Positions 1-8,337 of a DNA stretch of 21,821 nt are shown one piece after another. Positions within the stretch are counted from its first letter, which is position 1. The number at the start of each line of letters is the position of its first letter. The position numbers were made by a program, and so were the translations under genes. The DNA is from Bacteroidales bacterium. Lineage in GTDB: Bacteria > Bacteroidota > Bacteroidia > Bacteroidales > Muribaculaceae. The notes beneath the pieces are model-generated. The model was given only the letters and a program-made list of their open reading frames with translations, searched no databases and was not told the origin of the DNA. The stretch spans positions 1 to 21,821 of the forward strand of contig JAUNCU010000026.1 of the NCBI GenBank assembly GCA_030526455.1. Direction: 5' to 3'.

Positions 1-39
1 CAAAATTCAAAAATACGCACAAAACCAGGAAATTCATGG

Positions 40-128
40 TAGGGACGCGATACTTTGAGTCTGCATTAGGCGTTGGTAATCAAAATAATAGCCATCGTCT
101 GGCGCTGACGCGAAGTATCGCGTTCCCA
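40..128. repeat. REP/MITE-like imperfect inverted repeat
   Basis: The arms GGGACGCGATACTT (42-55) and AAGTATCGCGTTCCC (113-127) are reverse complements apart from one extra base. They enclose a spacer of about 57 bases. The right arm contains a smaller hairpin of its own (CGCGA/TCGCG around 110-122). Such a compact GC-rich palindrome in an intergenic region resembles the dispersed REP-like elements of Bacteroidota genomes, but only one copy is present here, so its dispersed nature is inferred. No transposase is nearby. Confidence 0.55.
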
Positions 129-152
129 CAACATTTTGCATTTTGCCCTCCC

Positions 153-186
153 CTTGCTAGGGTGGCTTGCTGGGGTGGGCTGGGGG
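153..186 (+). repeat. G-rich 13-bp tandem repeat, possible G-quadruplex
   Basis: The unit CTTGCT(A/G)GGGTGG occurs twice in tandem (153-165 and 166-178; 12 of 13 bases match) and is followed by a further GCTGGGGG. This gives G-runs at 160-162, 172-175, 177-179 and 182-186, with another at 201-203. The first loop is 9 bases, slightly longer than the classical quadruplex definition. Together with the inverted repeat to its left, it fills most of the 346-base gene-free stretch before dxs. I see no gene in that stretch. Confidence 0.45.
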
Positions 187-263
187 TGAGGTTTTGTGGA
201 GGGTGTTTTTTTTCTTTGTTATATTTAATGTGGTGAAATGGCTAAAAAGTGCGCAAATTTTGC

Positions 264-271
264 TAAATTTG
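264..271 (+). promoter_or_regulatory. Putative -7 promoter box for the dxs operon
   Basis: TAAATTTG matches the Bacteroidota -7 consensus TAnnTTTG. It lies about 75 bases before the dxs start, implying a leader of about 70 bases. No convincing TTTG -33 box sits at the usual distance, so the call rests on the -7 match and its position. Confidence 0.35.
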
Positions 272-346
272 CAAGTTATAATATGCGCGAAAAGTAGAGA
301 GTGCTTTCGTGCTTTGAAAATGAAAATGTTATAAACACAGAAAATA

Positions 347-2272
347 ATGTCGGATAACGAATATATTAAGCAACATTTCCCCCTGCTTGCCACTATCGAC
401 AGTCCTGCCGATTTGCGCAAGTTAGACGTGAGTGAGTTGCCTCAGGTGTGCGAGGAGTTGCGCCGTTTCATAGTGCATTATCTCTCGAGCAATCCCGGCC
501 ACTTTGCCTCAAGCATGGGTGCTGTGGAAATAAATGTGGCCCTTCACTACGTGTTTGACACCCCCCACGATCGTCTTGTGTGGGATGTGGGACATCAGGC
601 TTATGCCCACAAGATACTCACCGGCCGCCGCGACCGCTTTTCGGAAAATCGCACCATGGGCGGCTTGAGCGGTTTCCCCAACCCCAGCGAAAGCGAATAC
701 GACACCTTCATGGCAGGCCATGCGAGCAACAGCATCTCGGCCGGCCTGGGCATGTCGATAGCCTCGGAGTTGAGCGAAAAGCAGCGCAACATCGTGGCCA
801 TCATCGGCGACGCCTCCATCAGTGGCGGGCTGGCATTTGAGGGACTGAACAACGTGTCGTCGCACCCCAACAATATGCTCATCGTGCTCAACGACAACGA
901 TATGTCGATCGACGAAAACGTGGGAGCATTGAGTGCCTACATGGCCGACCTCACCACCTCGAAACGCTACAATAATTTGCGCTATAAGACCTACCAGTTC
1001 TTGCGTCGCCATCATGTGATTACCGATAAGGGAAAAGGACTGGTGCTTCGCTTCAACAACGCGATGAAGTCGCTCCTATCGGGTCAGCAAAACATTTTCG
1101 AGGGACTCAACATTCGCTATTTCGGCCCATTCGACGGCCATGATGTGGTGCAACTGGTGAAGAGGTTCCGCGACTTGAAAGACATGACCGGCCCTAAGAT
1201 TGTGCATTTGCACACCCGCAAGGGCAAGGGCTACAAGCCAGCAGAGGAAGACCCATCGGTGTGGCACGCACCCGGAAAATTCAACGAAGAGACCGGCGAA
1301 CGCATCGTGAGCGACGCCACCGGCAAGCCGCTGAAGTATCAAGACGTGTTTGGCCACACGCTGGTGGAACTGGCCGAGCAGAACGCCAAGGTGGTGGGCA
1401 TCACCGCCGCCATGCCATCGGGCACCTCGGTGGGCATGCTTCAGGAGAAAATGCCGCACCGCACCTTCGACGTGGGCATCAGCGAAGGCCATGCCGTGAC
1501 CTTCGCGGGCGGCCTCGCCAAAGACGGCATGCACCCATTCTGCGCCATCTACAGCAGTTTCCTGCAGCGCGCCTACGACCACATCATCCACGACGTGGCC
1601 ATCCAGCGCCTGCCCGTGACCTTCTGCATCGACCGCGCCGGCCTCGTGGGTGAAGACGGCGTGACCCACCACGGCGCCTACGACCTCGCCTACCTGCGCT
1701 GCATCCCCGGCATGACCGTGGCAGCCCCAATGGACGAGCACCAGTTGCGCCACCTGATGTACACCTCGCAACTCGAAGGCAAGGGCCCATTCGCCATTCG
1801 CTACCCACGCGGCGGCGGAGTGCTCACCCAGTGGCAGTGCCCCATGCAGGAACTGCCTGTGGGCAAGGGACGCAAACTCGCCGACGGCGAACGCGTGGCC
1901 GTGCTCAGCATAGGCACCGCAGGCGTCGACGTGCAGAAAGCCCTCGCCATGCTCAAGGAAAAAGGCATAGCCGTGGCACACTACGACATGATCTTCCTCA
2001 AGCCCATCGACGAAGCCATCTTGGCCGAAGTGGGCGAAAAATACACCCATGTGGTGACCGTGGAAGACGGCACCGTGGATGGCGGCCTCGGCAGCGCTGT
2101 GGCAGAGTGGTATAGCGACAAGGCCAAGGCACCACGCCTCACACGCCTGGGCATCCCCGACGCCTTCGTGCACCAAGGCACCGTGGCGCAACTGAAGGCA
2201 CAATGCGGCTTCGACGCTGCCTCGATAGCCCAAACGATTGAAAACATCATCACCAAAACTGCAGAGAAATGA
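347..2272 (+). CDS. dxs: 1-deoxy-D-xylulose-5-phosphate synthase
   Basis: Thiamine-diphosphate enzyme that condenses pyruvate and glyceraldehyde 3-phosphate to 1-deoxy-D-xylulose 5-phosphate. This is the first step of the cytosolic MEP route to isoprenoids, including quinone side chains. The 641-residue length is normal for the family. Visible motifs are GHQAYAHKILTGR near residue 85, the ThDP/Mg region GDAS at 154-157 followed by LNDNDMSIDENVG, the catalytic glutamate E380 in SEGHAVTF, and the substrate region RAGLVGEDGVTHHGAYD near 430. The family motif GDG reads GDA here. The stop codon overlaps the trkA start (ATGA), so the two genes are translationally coupled and head a long + strand operon. 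The family assignment is secure. Confidence 0.96.
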   Translation: MSDNEYIKQHFPLLATIDSPADLRKLDVSELPQVCEELRRFIVHYLSSNPGHFASSMGAVEINVALHYVFDTPHDRLVWDVGHQAYAHKILTGRRDRFSENRTMGGLSGFPNPSESEYDTFMAGHASNSISAGLGMSIASELSEKQRNIVAIIGDASISGGLAFEGLNNVSSHPNNMLIVLNDNDMSIDENVGALSAYMADLTTSKRYNNLRYKTYQFLRRHHVITDKGKGLVLRFNNAMKSLLSGQQNIFEGLNIRYFGPFDGHDVVQLVKRFRDLKDMTGPKIVHLHTRKGKGYKPAEEDPSVWHAPGKFNEETGERIVSDATGKPLKYQDVFGHTLVELAEQNAKVVGITAAMPSGTSVGMLQEKMPHRTFDVGISEGHAVTFAGGLAKDGMHPFCAIYSSFLQRAYDHIIHDVAIQRLPVTFCIDRAGLVGEDGVTHHGAYDLAYLRCIPGMTVAAPMDEHQLRHLMYTSQLEGKGPFAIRYPRGGGVLTQWQCPMQELPVGKGRKLADGERVAVLSIGTAGVDVQKALAMLKEKGIAVAHYDMIFLKPIDEAILAEVGEKYTHVVTVEDGTVDGGLGSAVAEWYSDKAKAPRLTRLGIPDAFVHQGTVAQLKAQCGFDAASIAQTIENIITKTAEK

Positions 2273-3603
2273 GAATTATCATAGCCGGAGCAGGAGAAGT
2301 GGGATCGCACTTGGCCAAGATGCTGAGCGACGAAGACCGCGACATCATCGTGATCGACAACGAAGAGCGCAAACTCTTTGCCCTGGATTCCTACAACTTG
2401 AAAACCAGCCTGGGCGAGTGCATCTCGTTCAAGACGCTGCGCAACAATGGCGTGAACCGCTGCGAACTCTTCATCGCCGTAACGCCCTACGAAACGCGCA
2501 ATCTGCTGGCGTGCTCCATCGCCAAGAGCATGGGCGCCAAGAAGACGGTGGCGCGCATCGACAACTACGAATTCCTCAAGCCCGAATATGCCGACTACTT
2601 CAAAGGCATGGGCGTGGACACGCTCATCTATCCCGAACTCTTCGCTGCCGAGGAAATAGCCACCGCGCTGAAGCACAACTGGGTGCGCAACTGGTTTGAA
2701 CTCTTCGACGGCCAACTCATCGTGGCGGCCGTGAAACTTCGCGCCTCCTCGCCCATGGTGGGGAAGAAACTGATGGAGATAGGCGCGGGCAACTCCTTCG
2801 TGCACTTCAACGCCATACGCCGCAACGGCGAAATCCTCATTCCCCGCGGTGTGGACCGCGTGATGGAAAACGACGTGGTGTATATCACCACCACGCGCGA
2901 CTATCTGCCCCAGGTGGTGGAACTGTGCGGAAAGAAGAAAGTGCAGGTGAAGAAAATGCTCATCATGGGCGGGTCGCCCATCGCCGTGCAAGTGGCCAAA
3001 GAACTGGAGAAAACCGACATCAAGGTGAAAATCATAGAGCCCGACGACGACCGCTGCGCCTATCTGGTGGATGTGCTGCCTCACTGCAAAATTATTCACG
3101 GCGACGCCACCGACAGCGACATCATGGAAGAGGAAGCCGGCGGCATGGACGCCTTCGCCGCACTGAGCGACCGCTCCGAAACCAACATCCTCAGTTGCCT
3201 GATGTCGAAGGAATACGGCGTGCGCAAAACCATCGCCGAGGTGGAGAACATCCAATTCGTGCACGAAGCCGAGCGCCTCAACATAGGCACCATCATCAAC
3301 AAGAAACTGCTCGCCTCAAGCCGCATCTTCCAGATGCTGCTCGACAGTGAGCAAGACAACGCCCGCTGCCTCGCCCTGGCCGACGCCGAAGTGGCCGAGG
3401 TGGTGATCAAGGAAGGCAGCAAATTGTGCACCAAAGACATCAAAGACTTCGACATCCCCGCCGAATTCACCCTCGCGGGCCTGGTGCGCAATGGCGAAGG
3501 CATGCTCGTGAAAGGTAACACGCGTCTGCAGGCAGGCGACCATGTGGTGGTGTTCTGCATGCACGGCTCGTTCCATAAAGTAGAAAAATTCTTCAAGAAA
3601 TAA
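2269..3603 (+). CDS. trkA: Trk potassium uptake protein TrkA
   Basis: Cytoplasmic regulatory subunit of the Trk potassium transporter. It binds NAD(H) or other nucleotides and gates the TrkH channel. The 444 residues form two RCK halves. The first begins with the Rossmann motif GAGEVG at residues 6-11 and has an acidic VIDNEE strand end. The second begins near residue 228 (LIMGGSPIAV) and carries HGDATDSD, typical of RCK domains. Each half ends in a TrkA-C type domain. The start overlaps the dxs stop by 4 bases, and trkH follows after 5 bases, consistent with joint production of the complex. Confidence 0.95.
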   Translation: MRIIIAGAGEVGSHLAKMLSDEDRDIIVIDNEERKLFALDSYNLKTSLGECISFKTLRNNGVNRCELFIAVTPYETRNLLACSIAKSMGAKKTVARIDNYEFLKPEYADYFKGMGVDTLIYPELFAAEEIATALKHNWVRNWFELFDGQLIVAAVKLRASSPMVGKKLMEIGAGNSFVHFNAIRRNGEILIPRGVDRVMENDVVYITTTRDYLPQVVELCGKKKVQVKKMLIMGGSPIAVQVAKELEKTDIKVKIIEPDDDRCAYLVDVLPHCKIIHGDATDSDIMEEEAGGMDAFAALSDRSETNILSCLMSKEYGVRKTIAEVENIQFVHEAERLNIGTIINKKLLASSRIFQMLLDSEQDNARCLALADAEVAEVVIKEGSKLCTKDIKDFDIPAEFTLAGLVRNGEGMLVKGNTRLQAGDHVVVFCMHGSFHKVEKFFKK

Positions 3604-3608
3604 AAGGC

Positions 3609-5108
3609 ATGGCGCTGCATCATCATCATATCAACTTCCCCGTAGTGCTTCGCATCATCGGCCTGCTGCTGATGATAGAGGCCGGCTTCATGCTCATGCC
3701 GCTGCTCACCTCGCTCATCTATGGCGAAACCACGTGCCTGATGGCTTTCGTGTGGGCGGCACTCATCACCTTCACCTGCGGCCTTGGGCTCTACCATGTG
3801 CCCATCAAAACCACGCAGATGCGCCGCCGCGAGGGCTTCCTGCTCACCGGCGTGGTGTGGGTGTTTTTCTCGGCATTCTCCATCATTCCGTTCTACCTCT
3901 CGGGCGTGCACACCAATATCACCGACGCCTTCTTCGAGTCGATGTCGGGTTTCACCACCACAGGCATGACTCTCATCCCCGATGTGGAAAAGGCTCCCCA
4001 CGGCATACTGCTGTGGCGTGCGCTCTCGCAGTGGATAGGCGGTATGGGTATCATTCTCTTCACCCTCGCCGTGATACCGATGCTCAACACCAAGGGTGGC
4101 ATAGCCATGTTTAATGCCGAGGTGACGGGCATCTCCCACGAGCGTATGCGTCCGCGTGTGAGCGAAACCGCCATGTGGATGTGGGGGCTCTACGTGTTCT
4201 ACACCGTGGTGCTGGGCGTGCTCCTCTGGGTGGGTCCGATGAGCACCTTCGACGCCTTATGCCACACCCTCTCCACCGTGTCGACGGGCGGCTTCTCCAC
4301 CGTGAACGACTATGCCACGCTCGCCGACCCGTATAGCAACATCATGATATTGATATTCATGTTTGTGTGCGGTATCAACTTTGCGCTCGTCTTTGCCGCT
4401 GCCAAGCGCAATGGCTGGAAGGCGCTCAAGACCAACACCACGCTCAAGTGGTATGTGATGGTGGTGCTCATCACATCGGTCATCATCACGGCACGCATGC
4501 TCCACCACGATATGGCCATGAACAACCAGGCCGGGCAGCCGCTCTTCAGCGACGTCGACCTGGCCGAGCACTCGCTCGACGCGGTGTTCGACACCGTTTC
4601 GGCCATCACCTCCACCGGCTACGCCGCCATCAAATTCGACAGTTACGGCCCCTTCGTGTCGTTCACCATTATGGTGGTGATGTTTTTCGGCGGTATGGCG
4701 GGCTCCACAGCCGGTGGTGCGAAAATCGACCGCATGATCGTGATGGTGAAAAACATTCGCAACGAGTTCTACAAGGTGATACACCCCAATTCGGTGACCG
4801 CAGTGCGCATCGACGGCCGCGCCGTGCCGCCATTCCTGGTGTCGCGCGTGGTGGCGTTTCTCTCCATCTTCATCTTCTTCATGGTGGTGATGGCGCTCAC
4901 CTTCACCTTCCTGGGGATGGACAACCCCTTCGACGCCTTCTTCACCTCCATGTCGTGCATCAGCAACGTGGGCTTGAGCATCATCGACGACTTGAATGTG
5001 GTGCATCCCGTGGCCAAGTGGCTCATGTCGCTCGAGATGCTGGTGGGACGTCTCGAACTCTTCACCGTGCTGGTGCTCTTCACCAAGGACTTCTGGTTTG
5101 AAGACTAA
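3609..5108 (+). CDS. trkH: Trk potassium uptake channel subunit TrkH
   Basis: Inner-membrane potassium-translocating subunit of the Trk system, 499 residues with many hydrophobic helices. The four pore-loop repeats typical of the TrkH/KtrB family can be read: TTTGM at 116-120, STGGF at 225-229, TSTGY at 334-338 and SNVGL at 452-456, each with the conserved selectivity-filter glycine. GSTAGGAKIDR (365-375) corresponds to the conserved intramembrane loop region. The protein starts with four natural histidines after MAL. It lies 5 bases after trkA and works with it. Confidence 0.95.
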   Translation: MALHHHHINFPVVLRIIGLLLMIEAGFMLMPLLTSLIYGETTCLMAFVWAALITFTCGLGLYHVPIKTTQMRRREGFLLTGVVWVFFSAFSIIPFYLSGVHTNITDAFFESMSGFTTTGMTLIPDVEKAPHGILLWRALSQWIGGMGIILFTLAVIPMLNTKGGIAMFNAEVTGISHERMRPRVSETAMWMWGLYVFYTVVLGVLLWVGPMSTFDALCHTLSTVSTGGFSTVNDYATLADPYSNIMILIFMFVCGINFALVFAAAKRNGWKALKTNTTLKWYVMVVLITSVIITARMLHHDMAMNNQAGQPLFSDVDLAEHSLDAVFDTVSAITSTGYAAIKFDSYGPFVSFTIMVVMFFGGMAGSTAGGAKIDRMIVMVKNIRNEFYKVIHPNSVTAVRIDGRAVPPFLVSRVVAFLSIFIFFMVVMALTFTFLGMDNPFDAFFTSMSCISNVGLSIIDDLNVVHPVAKWLMSLEMLVGRLELFTVLVLFTKDFWFED

Positions 5109-5141
5109 AAAAATATTATTCATCAACAAAAATATTATTCA
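5109..5141 (+). repeat. 14-bp direct repeat in the trkH-ftsK spacer
   Basis: AAAAATATTATTCA occurs at 5109-5122 and again at 5128-5141, a period of 19 bases. It lies in the AT-rich 61-base spacer before ftsK. No TAnnTTTG box was seen in the spacer. The repeat could be a protein-binding site or simply a local duplication. Confidence 0.4.
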
Positions 5142-5169
5142 CGAAAACGATTCAATACTTAATTATACA

Positions 5170-7635
5170 ATGAGAAAAGACACAACATTCAATCCCGACC
5201 TCACCGGCGTGCAGAACGAAACGCGCCGTGAGCAGGAAGCAAAAAAGCAGGCCGAGGAGCAGGAACTCACCTTCCGCATGCGCCTCTCATCGTTCGTTCA
5301 CGACCGCCGCACCCGTGGTGTGATAGGCGCATTTTTCGGCATGGTGGGCATGTTTCTGCTGGTGGCGTTTATCTCGTTCTGCGCAGGCGCAGGCGACATC
5401 GACCAGAGCATCACAGCCGATTCGGCGATAGAAAACGCTCGCCAGGGCGTGCTCTCACGCAACATGATGGGCACACTGGGCGCATCAGTTTCGGAGTTTT
5501 TCATACGCCAGGGCTACGGCTTGGCCTCGTTTGTGCTGGTGATATGGTGCTTCTGCCTGGCCTACCGCTTCATTAGAAAGAACAAGAAAGTGCTCTTTTT
5601 CTCGTTCTCGGTGATATGCCTGTTTTCGCTGTTTGCGTTTTCGCTCATCATCAGCGCATGCACCGATCCGTTCCACCTCGCCTCATTCCCGCTGGGAGGC
5701 CACTTCGGCAAGGAATTCAACCAGTTGCTCACCGGGCTGCTGGGCGAATATGGCATGTGGGGAGTGAACTTCTTTGTGTTTTTCCTGTGGGTGGTGATTA
5801 CCTACAAAACCATCCGCACCATCTACCACACGCTCAAGGAGCGCATTATTCCTCATCGCCAGTTCAATGGCGAAATCATTGAGCCCAAGCCCAATCAGCC
5901 AGTGGTGCAGCCCACTTTCCTTGGCGACGACCACAAGGCCGAGCCCCAGAAGGTGCAGCCCGTGGTGGTGCCACCGGTGAAGAAGCGCAAGCAGCAGTCG
6001 CAGAAGGATAATACCGTGCTCAAGGAAGGCGGCGACCCCAAGACTGGCACACTCTTTGCCAGCGCTGAGGGCGAACTCTACAAAAACGACCCCACCTACG
6101 AATACGCGCACTACCGCTTCCCACCGCTCGACCTGCTCGCTCCCGCCACCATGGGCGTGAGTGTGGACGCCTCGGAACAGGAAGCCAACAAGCAACGCAT
6201 CACCGAAACGCTCAACAACTACGGCATCCGCATCAAGAAGATTGAGGTGCATGTGGGCCCCACGGTCACACTCTTTGAAATCGTGCCCGAAGACGGTGTG
6301 CGCATCGCCAAAATCCGAAATCTGGAAGACGACATCGCGCTGAGCCTCGCTGCGCTGGGCATCCGCATCATTGCCCCAATGCCAGGCCGCGGCACCATAG
6401 GCATCGAAGTGCCAAACCGCGACCCACAGGTGGTGCCCATTCGCCGCGCACTCGAAGACCCCAAGTTCCGCAACACGAAGTATAAGTTGCCTATGGCCAT
6501 CGGCTGCACCGTGTCGAACGAAATGTTCGTTGCCGACCTTGCCAAGATGCCTCACTTGCTCGTGGCTGGTGCCACCGGTAAGGGTAAGTCGGTGGGTTTG
6601 AACACCATTATCGCCTCGCTGCTCTACACTAAGGGCCCGTCGGAATTGAAGATGATTCTCGTCGACCCCAAGCGTGTGGAATTTAGCGTGTATGCCGACC
6701 TGGAGAAATACTACTTTGCCCGCGTGCCGGGTGAAGACCGCTGCATCGTCACCGATCCCGCCAAGGTGGTGAAAACGCTCAACTGCCTCGTGCAGGAGAT
6801 GGAAAATCGCTACAGTGTGCTCGAAGAAGTGAAGGTGCGCAAACTGGAAGACTACAACGACAAGTGGCGTCGCGAACTGCGCGAGGTGCTCGATGCCAAC
6901 GGCAAGAAGAAATATCGCTTTATGCCCTACATCGTGTGCATCATCGACGAGTTTGCCGATATGATCATGACCTCGGGCAAGGAAGTGGAAACGCCTATTG
7001 TGCGCATCGCTCAGAAGGCGCGTGCCGTGGGTATCCACCTCATTGTGGCCACCCAGCGCCCTGCAGCCAATGTGATTACCGGTAACATCAAGGCCAACAT
7101 CCCCGGCCGTATGGCATTCGCGGTGTCGCAGATGATGGACAGCCGCATTATCCTCGACCGTCCGGGCGCGCAAAACCTCATCGGCCGCGGCGATATGCTC
7201 TTCTCGGTGGACGGCGACATCACCCGCTTGCAGTGTCCATTCATCGACACGCCCGAAATCATCAAGATTTGCGACTATATCAAGGCGCAGGAAGATGCCG
7301 ACCTCGACGTGAACCACGAGGAGCCTTACGAACTGCCTGAATACGTGGGCGGAACCGATGGCGACAGTGAGGGCTACGGCGGTGGCGCAGGCGGCAACCT
7401 CAACGACCGCGATCCGCTCTTCGAAGAAGCAGCCCGACTGGTGGTGACGGCTAGCCAGGCGTCGACCTCTTCGCTCCAGCGCCGCTACAACATAGGCTAC
7501 AACCGCGCGGGCCGCATTATGGACCAACTGGAGGCCGCTGGCATCGTGGGTCCGAGCAACGGCGGTAAACCTCGCAGCGTGTTGATGAGTCCAATGGATG
7601 TAGATCAAATGTTTGCAACCACTTTTAAAAATTGA
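5170..7635 (+). CDS. ftsK: DNA translocase FtsK/SpoIIIE family
   Basis: Membrane-anchored ATPase that pumps chromosomal DNA at the division septum and supports dimer resolution. With the ATG at 5170 it has 821 residues. An in-frame ATG at 4996 lies inside trkH, and its extension is an out-of-frame reading of trkH, so it was rejected. Four hydrophobic segments lie at about 50-70, 110-132, 140-163 and 193-212, followed by a basic, proline- and glutamine-containing linker to about 320. The motor has Walker A GATGKGKS at 467-474 and Walker B IIDE with D593/E594. The C-terminal winged-helix gamma domain (about 745-815) includes QASTSSLQRRYNIGYNRAGR, the usual DNA-recognition region. The linker is short compared with E. 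coli FtsK, as in many Bacteroidota. Confidence 0.95.
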   Translation: MRKDTTFNPDLTGVQNETRREQEAKKQAEEQELTFRMRLSSFVHDRRTRGVIGAFFGMVGMFLLVAFISFCAGAGDIDQSITADSAIENARQGVLSRNMMGTLGASVSEFFIRQGYGLASFVLVIWCFCLAYRFIRKNKKVLFFSFSVICLFSLFAFSLIISACTDPFHLASFPLGGHFGKEFNQLLTGLLGEYGMWGVNFFVFFLWVVITYKTIRTIYHTLKERIIPHRQFNGEIIEPKPNQPVVQPTFLGDDHKAEPQKVQPVVVPPVKKRKQQSQKDNTVLKEGGDPKTGTLFASAEGELYKNDPTYEYAHYRFPPLDLLAPATMGVSVDASEQEANKQRITETLNNYGIRIKKIEVHVGPTVTLFEIVPEDGVRIAKIRNLEDDIALSLAALGIRIIAPMPGRGTIGIEVPNRDPQVVPIRRALEDPKFRNTKYKLPMAIGCTVSNEMFVADLAKMPHLLVAGATGKGKSVGLNTIIASLLYTKGPSELKMILVDPKRVEFSVYADLEKYYFARVPGEDRCIVTDPAKVVKTLNCLVQEMENRYSVLEEVKVRKLEDYNDKWRRELREVLDANGKKKYRFMPYIVCIIDEFADMIMTSGKEVETPIVRIAQKARAVGIHLIVATQRPAANVITGNIKANIPGRMAFAVSQMMDSRIILDRPGAQNLIGRGDMLFSVDGDITRLQCPFIDTPEIIKICDYIKAQEDADLDVNHEEPYELPEYVGGTDGDSEGYGGGAGGNLNDRDPLFEEAARLVVTASQASTSSLQRRYNIGYNRAGRIMDQLEAAGIVGPSNGGKPRSVLMSPMDVDQMFATTFKN

Positions 7636-7642
7636 TTGAGCG

Positions 7643-8227
7643 ATGAAAAAGTTTATCACAATGGCTCTTGCGCTGATGGTGGCAATGTGCTGCCAGGCGC
7701 AGAATGCGACACAAATATTCGACCGCACCGTTGCGGCCTACAAGGCTGCTGGGGCTGTGAGCGCTAGTTACAGCATGGGTGCTTCACGCGGCACAATCGT
7801 GATGAAAGGCAGCCAATTCCGCATCCTTGCCAACAACGTGAAGTCGTGGTACGACGGCAAGACTCAATGGACCTATTCCACTGCTACCGACGAGGTTAAC
7901 GTGACTAATCCCACCTCGCAGCAACTGGTGATGGTGAACCCCTTGGCCGCCGCACAGACCCTCAAGCAAGGCTACTCGATGAGCGCCAAGAAGAGCGGCG
8001 CGGGCTACGTGCTCACCCTCAAGCCAAAGGCAAAGAGCAACGTGACCAGCGTGCAACTCCACATCTCTTCGGCCTACGTGCTCACCAAGGCCGTTTACAC
8101 CACCCAGCAGGGCAGCGAAACGCTCGTGATCAGCAACTACAAGACCAAGGTTGCGACCTCAGCCGCCACCTTCAAATTCGACAAAAAGCAGGTTCCAGCC
8201 GGCACCGAAGTGGTGGATTTGCGCTAG
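7643..8227 (+). CDS. LolA-like outer-membrane lipoprotein carrier
   Basis: Predicted periplasmic protein of 194 residues. It has a clear Sec signal peptide (MKKFITMALALMVAMCCQAQ, cleavage near residue 20). The body reads as a LolA/LolB-like half-barrel with many beta strands: an early GTIVMKGSQFRI strand pair, WYDGKTQWTY near residue 72, and a C-terminal FKFDKKQVPAGTEVVDLR. The WxDGK...W pattern and the ending 'aevvDlR' are typical of LolA-family proteins of Bacteroidota. LolA ferries lipoproteins from the LolCDE complex to the outer membrane. It starts 7 bases after ftsK and probably shares its transcript. Because related folds serve other carrier roles, no gene symbol is assigned. Confidence 0.8.
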   Translation: MKKFITMALALMVAMCCQAQNATQIFDRTVAAYKAAGAVSASYSMGASRGTIVMKGSQFRILANNVKSWYDGKTQWTYSTATDEVNVTNPTSQQLVMVNPLAAAQTLKQGYSMSAKKSGAGYVLTLKPKAKSNVTSVQLHISSAYVLTKAVYTTQQGSETLVISNYKTKVATSAATFKFDKKQVPAGTEVVDLR

Positions 8228-8253
8228 AAAATGAAGAATTAGGATTTTTTAAC

Positions 8254-8331
8254 GAGAGATTAGAAATTAGATATTAGATTTTTCTAGATATCTAGAAATC
8301 TAGATTTCTAGGCTCAGCAACTTAGCAACTC
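8254..8331 (+). repeat. Composite short-repeat spacer: GARRTTA array plus CTAG array
   Basis: The spacer before trxB is made almost entirely of short tandem units. Seven-base units TTAGAAA, TTAGATA and TTAGATT run from 8260 to 8280. Four 8-base units beginning TCTAG start at exactly 8283, 8291, 8299 and 8307. AGCAACTT and AGCAACTC follow at 8316 and 8324. The CTAG units also form a perfect palindrome at 8281-8298. Similar composites occur at 14601-14684 and 21650-21723. No -7 box is visible in this spacer. Confidence 0.65.
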
Positions 8332-8337
8332 AAAATA

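Noticed and set aside
36..236. A 66-residue open frame on the + strand
   Set aside because: It consists of the REP-like palindrome and the G-rich tandem repeat, has no recognisable protein features and no promoter or ribosome site.
1076..2233. A 385-residue open frame antisense to dxs
   Set aside because: The same histidine- and alanine-rich mirror pattern with no domain. dxs is unambiguous.
4996..5169. N-terminal extension of ftsK
   Set aside because: It lies within trkH in another frame and in an AT-rich spacer; the FtsK-like sequence begins at the ATG at 5170.
5683..7728. A 681-residue open frame antisense to ftsK
   Set aside because: It mirrors the ftsK codons, is very rich in histidine, valine and alanine, and crosses a gene with full FtsK motifs. 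It is a composition artefact.
8254..8331. CRISPR-like array
   Set aside because: The units are only 7-8 bases with no unique spacers, and no cas genes are nearby.
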